Below, in pieces: positions 1 to 5,368 of a DNA stretch of 6,095 nt (position 1 is its first letter; each line of letters opens with the position of its first letter). The position numbers and the translations under genes were made by a program. Under the pieces are notes generated by a model. The model was not told where the DNA came from and did no database searches. It was given only the letters and a program-made list of their open reading frames with translations. This DNA comes from Bacteroidota bacterium (GTDB lineage Bacteria > Bacteroidota > Ignavibacteria > UBA10030 > UBA8401), in NCBI GenBank assembly GCA_003456055.1, contig DMPG01000319.1:9335-15429 (forward strand). The letters are read 5' to 3'.

Positions 1-239
1 GGTTCAGAGCCGATGGTCTTAATGATGTGGTAAATATCTTCGCGGCGGTTCAATAGCATACTATACTGCGTTGAACGTTTCACGATATCGCTGACACGTT
101 GTGCTGTAGCAATGGAAATTTGTGTATACCGCTCGGTTTGAATTTTTACGAGAACAAATGTAAGAACCCCAACTCCGACAACCATCACAACAAAAATTCC
201 CACCAGTAGACGATACACAAGTAGGCGTGTATATTTCAT
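1..239 (-). CDS. Membrane sensor histidine kinase, N-terminal part (partial)
   Basis: This gene begins with ATG at 239-237 and runs off the left edge, so only 79 residues are visible. Residues about 5-32 form one strongly hydrophobic membrane helix (LLVGIFVVMVVGVGVLTF). It is followed by a polar, probably extracytoplasmic stretch containing ATAQRVSDIVKRSTQYSMLL and NRREDIYHIIKTIGSE. From memory of the family, a leading membrane helix followed by a 'stretch - RST.YSMLLNRRED - IIKTIG' segment is typical of HAMP-containing two-component kinases, often paired with NtrC-type regulators. The catalytic HisKA/HATPase domains are outside the window and cannot be confirmed. No other in-frame start exists before the upstream stop at 273-275, and there is no clear Shine-Dalgarno sequence (CAGCACCCCT precedes the ATG). 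It follows the GcvH-like gene in the same direction with a 94-base gap and no visible terminator, so co-transcription with the redox operon is likely. It may sense the state of that system (inference). Confidence 0.72.
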   Translation of the reverse strand, partial: MKYTRLLVYRLLVGIFVVMVVGVGVLTFVLVKIQTERYTQISIATAQRVSDIVKRSTQYSMLLNRREDIYHIIKTIGSE

Positions 240-333
240 AGGGGTGCTGAAAGTGTCAACACTTCCAAAAGTTCAACAGAAGCATTGCAAAAATGTATTG
301 GGAATTTGGTTCAATTACAATGAGAATTTTCGA
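240..333. other. Intergenic gap between GcvH-like gene and sensor kinase
   Basis: This is 94 bases of AT-rich spacer. It holds a perfect 6+6 dyad (251-264, listed separately). I see no hairpin with a T-run on the minus strand, so read-through from the operon into the kinase is plausible. No -24/-12 element and no convincing -35/-10 pair at a workable distance from the kinase start was found. Confidence 0.5.
251..264. repeat. Perfect 14-bp dyad AAGTGT-CA-ACACTT
   Basis: Arms AAGTGT (251-256) and ACACTT (259-264) are exact reverse complements around a 2-base centre. A loop of two bases is too tight for a good RNA hairpin, so a DNA-level role such as an operator is more likely than a terminator. 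The dyad sits 12-25 bases upstream of the kinase start codon, where bound protein could affect transcription or translation. With 6-base arms it could also be chance. Confidence 0.3.
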
Positions 334-1143
334 TTATAGAGGACTCAAAAGTCTTAATAATAATTTCGTGTACCGTTTTTCACCGATGAATTGCTCTATG
401 TTTTCTATCCGTTTTCCACCATCATACATTGTTGAACCGACCGAGGGGTTATTTTTTCGAATTGCAGAATTTATTGTTTGCGAAATTTTCTCTATTTCAA
501 TATTCACTACACTTTGATATTCCTCCGCTGACAAATATTGAGAGCTGTCTGAAAGCGGTTTCGATGGTATCAGTGAAAGTAACCATCCTTCATCGTATGG
601 ATCATTGGTCAGCAATGATGGTTTCGATGTTAACGACGAATTCAAAGTAGCAGTAATGGCGGAGATGGGATTATAGAGTGCAAATGTTTCGGCATCACGA
701 ATTAACCACGCGTATGGTTTATGGGCTTCGATATGTGACGGAGAATGAACCAATGCCACACTGACTATTGGCTGAAGTAGTTTTGCAAGAAATCCATCGA
801 TTCCGATACGCATTGTTCCATCATTTCTGTTTTGAATCCAAGTGTGTGAGGAACAATACAATCTATCAGAAGGGAATATGATTTTTTTCAAAGGAGAAAC
901 AAGTTGTTCCACAATTTCTTCATATGCATCATTTCCATTATGCGGCACACCGCTTCCGACAACGGGAGAAAATTGTTCGGAAGCGCGTTCAGCAAAAGTT
1001 TTGTTTTGCGACCGCATGACTCCATCGAAAGGACAAGTTTCACAATCAAAATTTTTATCGCATAATTTATAATTCACCAATCCGGCTTCCATCCATACAC
1101 ATTGCCGTTCGTTATCCGGAATTATTTGATATGATTGTTTCAT
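334..1143 (-). CDS. GcvH-like protein with N-terminal four-cysteine motif (non-lipoylated)
   Basis: This encodes 269 residues from ATG 1143. An upstream in-frame ATG at 1215 would overlap the preceding gene, whereas AGGAAGGGG (1152-1160) sits at ribosome-binding distance from 1143. Residues 15-37 hold C15, C28, C34 and C37 (QCVWMEAGLVNYKLC then FDCETCPFD), a pattern that could bind an Fe-S cluster or zinc (inference). Residues about 95-192 match the glycine cleavage H fold: SSHTWI at 98-103, RIGIDGFLAKLL at 112-123, YNPIS at 157-161 and NDPYDEGWL at 180-188. In true GcvH the lipoyl lysine lies eight residues before the conserved proline; here that place is Ala151 (RDAETFALYNP), so lipoylation is not expected. 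The C-terminal tail carries YDGG (240-243), resembling the tail of the first GcvH-like protein of this operon. No signal peptide or membrane helix is seen, so it is probably cytoplasmic. It is fourth in the operon, 37 bases after the HybB-like gene. A role in glycine cleavage is unlikely given the neighbours and the missing lysine. Confidence 0.78.
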   Translation of the reverse strand: MKQSYQIIPDNERQCVWMEAGLVNYKLCDKNFDCETCPFDGVMRSQNKTFAERASEQFSPVVGSGVPHNGNDAYEEIVEQLVSPLKKIIFPSDRLYCSSHTWIQNRNDGTMRIGIDGFLAKLLQPIVSVALVHSPSHIEAHKPYAWLIRDAETFALYNPISAITATLNSSLTSKPSLLTNDPYDEGWLLSLIPSKPLSDSSQYLSAEEYQSVVNIEIEKISQTINSAIRKNNPSVGSTMYDGGKRIENIEQFIGEKRYTKLLLRLLSPL

Positions 1144-1151
1144 GATATAAA

Positions 1152-1160
1152 CCCCTTCCT
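1152..1160 (-). promoter_or_regulatory. Ribosome binding site deciding the start of the second GcvH-like gene
   Basis: AGGAAGGGG on the minus strand ends 8 bases before ATG 1143. The alternative upstream ATG at 1215 would overlap the end of the HybB-like gene by 35 bases, so the shorter 269-residue product is preferred. Confidence 0.65.
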
Positions 1161-1180
1161 GACGTATTCGACCATAGTAC

Positions 1181-2374
1181 TTATACCGGCGACGAAACTT
1201 TTCTGAGATCTTCATGCATTGAATACATATTCACAGAATTTTTATGGACATCTTCATGCTCGTGTTCATCAACAAATACCGGGAAATATTTTGCGATGAA
1301 ATAGAATGCGATGAATCCAATCGTAACGATCATCATCGTGATCGAGAATTCATTCCAAGAAGGGACATACGTCGTGCTGGTCCATCCTTCCATTCCGGTG
1401 ATTGCGATATTCATTCTGTTCATAATAAATCCAACAACAACCAGCACTGCTCCAATAAATAATCCGGTCGTATTCTGTCTGATCTTTCGTTGGGTGAACA
1501 TGATAAATGGTATGATCACTCCAACGGTAACTTCAAACCAATACATATAAGTCTCAAATCTCGGAACGGTGAGCAACGAAAGCATTTTTCTGTCGTTAAG
1601 ATCGACTGCTTTCATCACGGCATAGACACCGAGCATCACTACACAGATGCGGGCGATTTCTGTCAATAGATTCAGTTCTAATCCACGATTGAATGCACGA
1701 CTGCTAAGGAACGATTCAAAGATGATCATTGCACATCCGGCGGCAATTGCCGACACATAGAAAAATATCGGCATATATGCTGAATACCATAATGGATACA
1801 TCTTATCGGGAACGATCAGATACAATGACCCAAGAGACGATTGATGCAGCGTAGACAATATCACACCCAGAATAATCAATGGGATACTTATCCGTTTGAT
1901 CATTTTTATCGTTTTGGTCATTTTATATTTCTCCAAAATAACAGGAGCAAATTCCAATGCGAGCACGGTGTTATAAAGCATCACACACCATGCAACTTCA
2001 AACATCACCGAGCGCGGATTCCACATGATAATCGCATGCCAGATCTGTAATGGACGACCAAGATCGAACATCAGTCCCACAACGACAAGAAGATATCCGA
2101 GAAATGCTGTTAAAATGGTAGGGCGAATAATCGGTTCAAACCGTTTGATATTAAATATGTATACGATGGCTGCCAACGTAAATCCTCCGGCGGCGAGACC
2201 AACACCGCACAACACATCAAATCCGATCCATATTCCCCATGGAAATGTATCGCTCAGATTTGTTGAAGCGCCAAGTCCATGAAAAAAACGAACATACGTT
2301 GAGTACAGCCCTGCGATCATAATTACAACCGCCGTCATTTTCCAAAATCCAAATGTTGTGAATAATTTTTTCAT
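1181..2374 (-). CDS. hybB: HybB/NrfD-family integral membrane subunit (quinone-interacting, HybB-like)
   Basis: This 397-residue protein is close in length to the HybB membrane subunit of hydrogenase-2. About ten hydrophobic helices can be picked out, roughly at 13-30, 45-75 (possibly two), 87-104, 122-145, 162-178, 195-220, 238-256, 276-294, 303-319 and 342-362. Recognition rests on FPWGIWIGFDVLCGVGLAAGG (44-64) and STLHQSSLGSLYLIVP (174-189), which are typical of the HybB branch of NrfD/PsrC-like proteins. Family members lie in the cytoplasmic membrane, interact with (mena)quinone and pass electrons to or from a HybA-type ferredoxin. The start at ATG 2374 is 8 bases after the HybA-like stop; a GGAAAG (2389-2394) lies 14 bases away, rather far, so translational coupling is likely. 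The C-terminal tail after the last helix is rich in His and acidic residues (DEHEHEDVH, 369-377) and may be soluble. No heme-binding or catalytic domain is seen. The symbol is given by family resemblance; no hydrogenase subunit is present in the window. Confidence 0.9.
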   Translation of the reverse strand: MKKLFTTFGFWKMTAVVIMIAGLYSTYVRFFHGLGASTNLSDTFPWGIWIGFDVLCGVGLAAGGFTLAAIVYIFNIKRFEPIIRPTILTAFLGYLLVVVGLMFDLGRPLQIWHAIIMWNPRSVMFEVAWCVMLYNTVLALEFAPVILEKYKMTKTIKMIKRISIPLIILGVILSTLHQSSLGSLYLIVPDKMYPLWYSAYMPIFFYVSAIAAGCAMIIFESFLSSRAFNRGLELNLLTEIARICVVMLGVYAVMKAVDLNDRKMLSLLTVPRFETYMYWFEVTVGVIIPFIMFTQRKIRQNTTGLFIGAVLVVVGFIMNRMNIAITGMEGWTSTTYVPSWNEFSITMMIVTIGFIAFYFIAKYFPVFVDEHEHEDVHKNSVNMYSMHEDLRKVSSPV

Positions 2375-2382
2375 GGCAATAT

Positions 2383-3153
2383 TTAGTTCTTTCCGTGATT
2401 AGAATGATTTGTGTCGTGCAATTTCTGTTCGAACTCTTTTACTTCGTGTCTGCGATTCGTAATCCACCAAATACCGAACAATAACGTTCCACCGACTGTC
2501 ACAACACCGGGAATTTTTGAAAGTGCATTCCAGGTCAGCTGTGGTAACGCAGTTGTTTGCAGTGTTGTGCGGAATCCAAGATTTTCAAATGGTACAGATG
2601 TAATGTATAAAACAGATGTTCCGCCAACTTCCTTCTCACCATAGATCTTTTGCACATATTTATCCGGCTCAGCGGCAAGCCGTTCATATGCTTCTTTCAA
2701 CAGATCATCTCTATCTCCAAACTTGGTTGCGCCGGTCGGACATGCTTCAGAACATGCCGTCGGTAAACCTTGTGCAAGACGTTCATGACACATGGTACAT
2801 TTCTGGACGCGGGGATATGTATTTGACCATTCGTATCGCGGCACTTGAAATGGACAAGCCTGCATACAATATCTGCATCCGATACATTTATCGACATCAT
2901 AGACTACAGGACCTTCAGGCATCTTTGTGAATGCACCAACGGGGCAAACCGACGCGCAGGTCGGATCGTCACAGTGCTGGCACATTCGACGGACAAATAC
3001 ACCGTCATACTCATTCAAGGCGGTGTATGCTGTCGTCGAGAGAGCTTTTTCCTCATCTACCGGCATATGATTCACTTCTTTGCACGCTGTTTGGCAAGCG
3101 TTGCATCCGACACAAAGCGTAATATCTATGAGCATTGCTTTTTTCTTTACCAT
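2383..3153 (-). CDS. HybA-like 4Fe-4S ferredoxin subunit with C-terminal membrane helix
   Basis: This 256-residue iron-sulfur protein has sixteen cysteines in four sets: C14/C17/C20/C24, C58/C61/C66/C70, C90/C93/C96/C100 and C119/C122/C134/C138. That is the layout of DmsB/HybA/PhsB-type ferredoxins, which wire electrons between a catalytic subunit and a membrane quinone subunit. A hydrophobic segment at about 214-232 (GVVTVGGTLLFGIWWI) gives a C-terminal membrane anchor, a hallmark of HybA. Unlike E. coli HybA it begins MVKKKAMLIDITLCVGC, with no twin-arginine signal peptide, so by sequence alone the cluster domain should stay cytoplasmic. The tail after the helix is positively charged (NRRHEVKEFEQK), which argues the other way by the positive-inside rule. 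ATG 3153 is preceded by AAGGTGAG (3160-3167) at 6 bases, overlapping the stop of the preceding gene. It directly precedes the HybB-like gene, and the two almost certainly form a complex. Confidence 0.9.
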   Translation of the reverse strand: MVKKKAMLIDITLCVGCNACQTACKEVNHMPVDEEKALSTTAYTALNEYDGVFVRRMCQHCDDPTCASVCPVGAFTKMPEGPVVYDVDKCIGCRYCMQACPFQVPRYEWSNTYPRVQKCTMCHERLAQGLPTACSEACPTGATKFGDRDDLLKEAYERLAAEPDKYVQKIYGEKEVGGTSVLYITSVPFENLGFRTTLQTTALPQLTWNALSKIPGVVTVGGTLLFGIWWITNRRHEVKEFEQKLHDTNHSNHGKN

Positions 3154-3159
3154 GACATT

Positions 3160-3167
3160 CTCACCTT
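3160..3167 (-). promoter_or_regulatory. Ribosome binding site of the HybA-like gene
   Basis: AAGGTGAG reads on the minus strand six bases before the ATG at 3153 and overlaps the TAA of the upstream GcvH-like gene (3168-3166). The overlap implies coupled translation within one mRNA. Confidence 0.7.
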
Positions 3168-3816
3168 AGTCTACTAGTAGAAATTGATTTTCAAATTGTT
3201 TGCATTGTTCTTTGTTCAGATTTTTGAACACACCGGGAGCAATGTCGCCGCCATCTTGCAGATACACCGGAACGGGAGCAGACATATGAGCAAAGAAATC
3301 TCGCAATCGGCCCATTTCTTCTTTCAACCAAACTCGTGTATCATTCCCGAGATAAAATGCACGAAGATCATTTGTTCTGGATGGGGTGATTGTATATGCC
3401 CAACCTTCACTGAACAATGCTTCGCTTAATAGTTCTGGTTTTTTTGCAAGCTTCATATTTGCAAGTTCGATGACACCTTCGATCGGTGAACGGACAATCA
3501 CTTCTTTTTCATCTTGTTTCAAACGAAGGATTGCATCACCTTTTTTAATTGTATCACCATTATTCTTCAGCATTTCAATTTCGGGACGATTGAACATTCG
3601 GGCCACAAAATCATCGATACCAAGCTGAACTTTTCCCGATGGGAATAAACTTAGCCATGTGTGAGATTTTGTGAAGAAAATTCCAGCCGGTGTTCTCATC
3701 GGAATTGTTCGAATCGGAATTGGTTGCATTACCGGTGCTGTCTTTTTATTACGTCGAACAAAATAGTCGATCGTCAAAAAAAGTGTTATCGTTGCGATGA
3801 ATAATAAGACTGTCAT
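3166..3816 (-). CDS. Membrane-anchored GcvH-like protein (non-lipoylated)
   Basis: This encodes 216 residues from ATG 3816, first gene of the operon. A longer reading from TTG 3861 is possible, but AAAGGA (3824-3829) stands 7 bases before ATG 3816 and the predicted sigma-54 start point lies near 3860, so 3816 is preferred. Residues about 2-20 form a membrane helix (TVLLFIATITLFLTIDYFV) followed by RRNKK, which predicts the rest is cytoplasmic. Residues about 46-145 show the H-protein fold: FFTKSHTWLSLFP at 47-59, VQLGIDDFVARMF at 63-75, VRSPIEGVIELAN at 108-120 and SEGWAYTITP at 136-145. The residue eight before the conserved proline, lysine in lipoylated GcvH, is Glu103 (LKQDEKEVIVRSP); Lys104 is next to it. 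Lipoylation is therefore unlikely but not excluded. The tail has YLQDGGD (185-191), similar to the second GcvH-like protein. Its place beside HybA/HybB-type genes suggests an accessory or docking subunit of that membrane complex (inference). A role in glycine cleavage is not supported. Confidence 0.8.
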   Translation of the reverse strand: MTVLLFIATITLFLTIDYFVRRNKKTAPVMQPIPIRTIPMRTPAGIFFTKSHTWLSLFPSGKVQLGIDDFVARMFNRPEIEMLKNNGDTIKKGDAILRLKQDEKEVIVRSPIEGVIELANMKLAKKPELLSEALFSEGWAYTITPSRTNDLRAFYLGNDTRVWLKEEMGRLRDFFAHMSAPVPVYLQDGGDIAPGVFKNLNKEQCKQFENQFLLVD

Positions 3817-3823
3817 TGTAGTA

Positions 3824-3829
3824 TCCTTT
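3824..3829 (-). promoter_or_regulatory. Ribosome binding site deciding the start of the first GcvH-like gene
   Basis: AAAGGA on the minus strand with a 7-base spacer to ATG 3816 is the best start signal here. It excludes the 15-residue longer reading from TTG 3861, which would begin at the predicted transcription start. Confidence 0.7.
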
Positions 3830-3870
3830 CGTAATGGTCGTGTGTGTGTTAATGTTGACAATCTATATAT

Positions 3871-3888
3871 GGCAAGTTGCGTGCCAAA
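3871..3888 (-). promoter_or_regulatory. Sigma-54 (RpoN) -24/-12 promoter of the redox operon
   Basis: The minus strand reads TTTGGCACGCAACTTGCC. This matches the sigma-54 consensus YTGGCACG-N4-TTGC at every fixed position, with GG at 3885-3884 and GC at 3873-3872 separated by exactly ten bases. The predicted start point is about 12 bases downstream, near 3860, giving a leader of about 44 bases before ATG 3816. Sigma-54 promoters need an AAA+ activator bound upstream; no such gene is in the window. The element points only to the GcvH-HybA-HybB-GcvH gene set, and the neighbouring sensor kinase is the natural candidate for the signalling arm (inference). Confidence 0.85.
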
Positions 3889-3893
3889 GAGAA

Positions 3894-3961
3894 GAAAATA
3901 TCAATAAAATATTTGTGCTATAACTCTTTAATTACAAATGGGTTACACAAAGGATATTTTC
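3894..3961. repeat. 9-bp inverted repeat GAAAATATC / GATATTTTC upstream of the sigma-54 promoter
   Basis: GAAAATATC at 3894-3902 and GATATTTTC at 3953-3961 are exact reverse complements with 50 bases between them, in the interval where sigma-54 activators or IHF bind. Both are AT-rich, so a chance match is quite possible. Confidence 0.2.
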
Positions 3962-3975
3962 CATAAGAAATGATG

Positions 3976-4019
3976 AAAAAACGAACGTCCGTTAAATGAT
4001 GATTTATTCAACGGACGTT
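3976..4019 (-). terminator. Rho-independent terminator downstream of the carboxypeptidase gene
   Basis: Arms AACGTCCGTT (3984-3993) and AACGGACGTT (4010-4019) pair perfectly. On the minus-strand RNA the stem extends through a G-U pair and three more pairs to an 8-base loop. It is followed on the minus strand by CG and six T (3981-3976). It lies about 130 bases after the peptidase stop and ends that transcript before the next operon. The plus-strand side also carries T-rich sequence (TTTATATATA), but no plus-strand gene feeds it. The arms are also internally symmetric, so an activator-binding role is possible (see findings). Confidence 0.6.
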
Positions 4020-4150
4020 TTATATATAGTGTGCGTTTTGGCGGAATTTGTTTACAAAGGCAAGAATTGAAGTGTGGAAATGTTCAACGCTTACTGTTGA
4101 GAATATATGCGTTCATAGGTTAACAGGTGTATATAATCTTAATAAAAAAT

Positions 4151-5368
4151 TTATTTATGAAAAATATTTTTTACCTCATCAATTTTCACAATATCATTCA
4201 TCTCGATCAACGAAGATTCAATCGATTTCCCAATACCATTCCATTTTTCATGGGCAGAAAAAACAGAAAGATCACCAAAGTCTACCACTCTTCCTTTCCA
4301 CCATGCGCCTGTAGAGTCATGAACTTCTTCTTTATTGATCGCAATATCTGCAACGATCGAAGGACGACCATCTGAGAATGTTATCGTCGCTTTTTCAACA
4401 ATAATATCATAAAGATTTTTTGTGTTCATTGGAATATTTTCATAGACATCAGTACTTGTTCTTTCATACGACTTTGTTGCAATAGAATGAAAAACGGAAA
4501 GCAATCCGACACAATTCAATTTTCGAATGAACATTTTATCGTTATCATCCTTCCATCCGCCCGATTCGATCAACACAACACTGGTTCCCCATTTTTGGAT
4601 GTTATCGCCAAAGGCACGCGGCTCAAAAGCATCATCATACTTTCCAATATGGTTGTCAACAAACTGCTGCAACACAAGAGTCAATTCAGATGCTACTTTT
4701 TTTGCCCGTGTTCGAACAACATTATCAGTCTTTTCAACATTGTATGCGGGAGCAAGAAGAGAGATCGCCGCAACAGTTCCTTTATCCCCCACTGAATATC
4801 GCGGATCTTGATCGTGCAGATTGAAACCGATCTCCGGATCGAATCTGTCACGAGTTGATTTTAGAATTTTAGCTTCCGGTGTTTGCAGCCGCACTGCGTC
4901 TCGATTCATATCTATTCCCTGCGATGTTCGCCGCTGAAACCGTTCCGCCCCGTCAGGATTGAGCATAGGAATGATGAGGAGCGTTGTTTCAGAAAGAATC
5001 GTTTTTACTTCAGAAGAATTTTTGTTCTTCGAGATATAGTTCAGCAGATCAAGAAGTCCCATCGTCGCGGTTGGTTCATCTCCATGCATTTGTGACCAAA
5101 GGAATATCTTTGTTTTTCCAGTTCCAAGTGACAATAAGTTAATAGAGCGATTCTCCGCCGAACTGCCGAGTTGCTCTATCGTTACCAAATCTCCGAGAGA
5201 TTTTTTGATCGTTCCAAGATGTTGTATCAATTCAGCGTGTTTGAATCGTCTGGATGAAATTTCGTTAAATTTATAATTGTCGTACGAATTAAATAAGGTT
5301 TTTGAGAATTGCGAATCTGCAAGTTGAGTAATCATACCAAACACCAGAAATAAAAGAATTGTTTTCAT
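4151..5368 (-). CDS. Secreted M14-family zinc carboxypeptidase
   Basis: This is a 405-residue peptidase from ATG 5368. An in-frame ATG at 5398 lies inside the upstream terminator hairpin, and the protein from 5368 begins with a proper signal peptide (MKTILLFLVFGMITQLADSQ), so 5368 is preferred even though no clear Shine-Dalgarno is present. Zinc ligands are H95 and E98 in MHGDEPT and H185 in NLHDQD. N155-R156 in DMNRD supplies substrate carboxylate binding, and E268 in VLIESGGW is the catalytic glutamate. NPDGAERFQRR (137-147) is also typical. All expected catalytic parts are present, so it should be active, removing C-terminal residues from peptides or cleaving related amide bonds in the periplasm or outside the cell. 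Substrate cannot be told from sequence. After the peptidase domain, about residues 310-405 form an extra C-terminal part with no motif I recognise; it is not a T9SS sorting domain. The gene is a single unit flanked by terminators on both sides. Confidence 0.88.
   Translation of the reverse strand: MKTILLFLVFGMITQLADSQFSKTLFNSYDNYKFNEISSRRFKHAELIQHLGTIKKSLGDLVTIEQLGSSAENRSINLLSLGTGKTKIFLWSQMHGDEPTATMGLLDLLNYISKNKNSSEVKTILSETTLLIIPMLNPDGAERFQRRTSQGIDMNRDAVRLQTPEAKILKSTRDRFDPEIGFNLHDQDPRYSVGDKGTVAAISLLAPAYNVEKTDNVVRTRAKKVASELTLVLQQFVDNHIGKYDDAFEPRAFGDNIQKWGTSVVLIESGGWKDDNDKMFIRKLNCVGLLSVFHSIATKSYERTSTDVYENIPMNTKNLYDIIVEKATITFSDGRPSIVADIAINKEEVHDSTGAWWKGRVVDFGDLSVFSAHEKWNGIGKSIESSLIEMNDIVKIDEVKNIFHK

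Larger units (their letters stand above)
3862..4150. other. Intergenic regulatory region upstream of the redox operon
   Basis: These 289 bases lie between the end of the carboxypeptidase gene and the operon. They hold the sigma-54 promoter, the AT-rich 9-bp inverted repeat, and the hairpin/double dyad at 3984-4019. No gene with coding character is seen: the short plus-strand reading frame starting at 4048 overlaps the antisense of the peptidase and resembles nothing. The stretch 4030-4150 shows no further structure that I can support. Confidence 0.6.

Noticed and set aside
255..262. Minus-strand TTGACA within the dyad as a -35 box for the kinase
   Set aside because: It lies about 15-20 bases from the start codon, leaving no room for a -10 and transcription start before the ATG.
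1181..3153. A complete [NiFe] hydrogenase-2 operon
   Set aside because: No NiFe large or small subunit and no maturation gene is present in the window; only the ferredoxin and membrane parts are seen.
2845..3177. Plus-strand reading frame of 110 codons opposite the ferredoxin gene
   Set aside because: It is antisense to the cysteine-rich ferredoxin coding sequence, has no recognisable domain and no ribosome binding site.
334..3816. Glycine cleavage system operon
   Set aside because: The two H-protein-like genes sit with HybA/HybB-type genes, there are no P- or T-protein genes, and both lack lysine at the lipoylation position.
3855..3860. Plus-strand TTGACA as a -35 box
   Set aside because: No -10 at proper spacing and no plus-strand gene downstream; the hexamer lies in the leader of a minus-strand operon.
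3871..3887. A second, plus-strand sigma-54 promoter in the same element
   Set aside because: The site is partly symmetric and also shows GG-N10-GC on the plus strand, but the match is weaker (TGGCAAG, GTGC) and no plus-strand gene follows.
4048..4314. Plus-strand reading frame of 88 codons at the carboxypeptidase 3' end
   Set aside because: Most of it is antisense to the peptidase gene; the product is low-complexity and resembles nothing.
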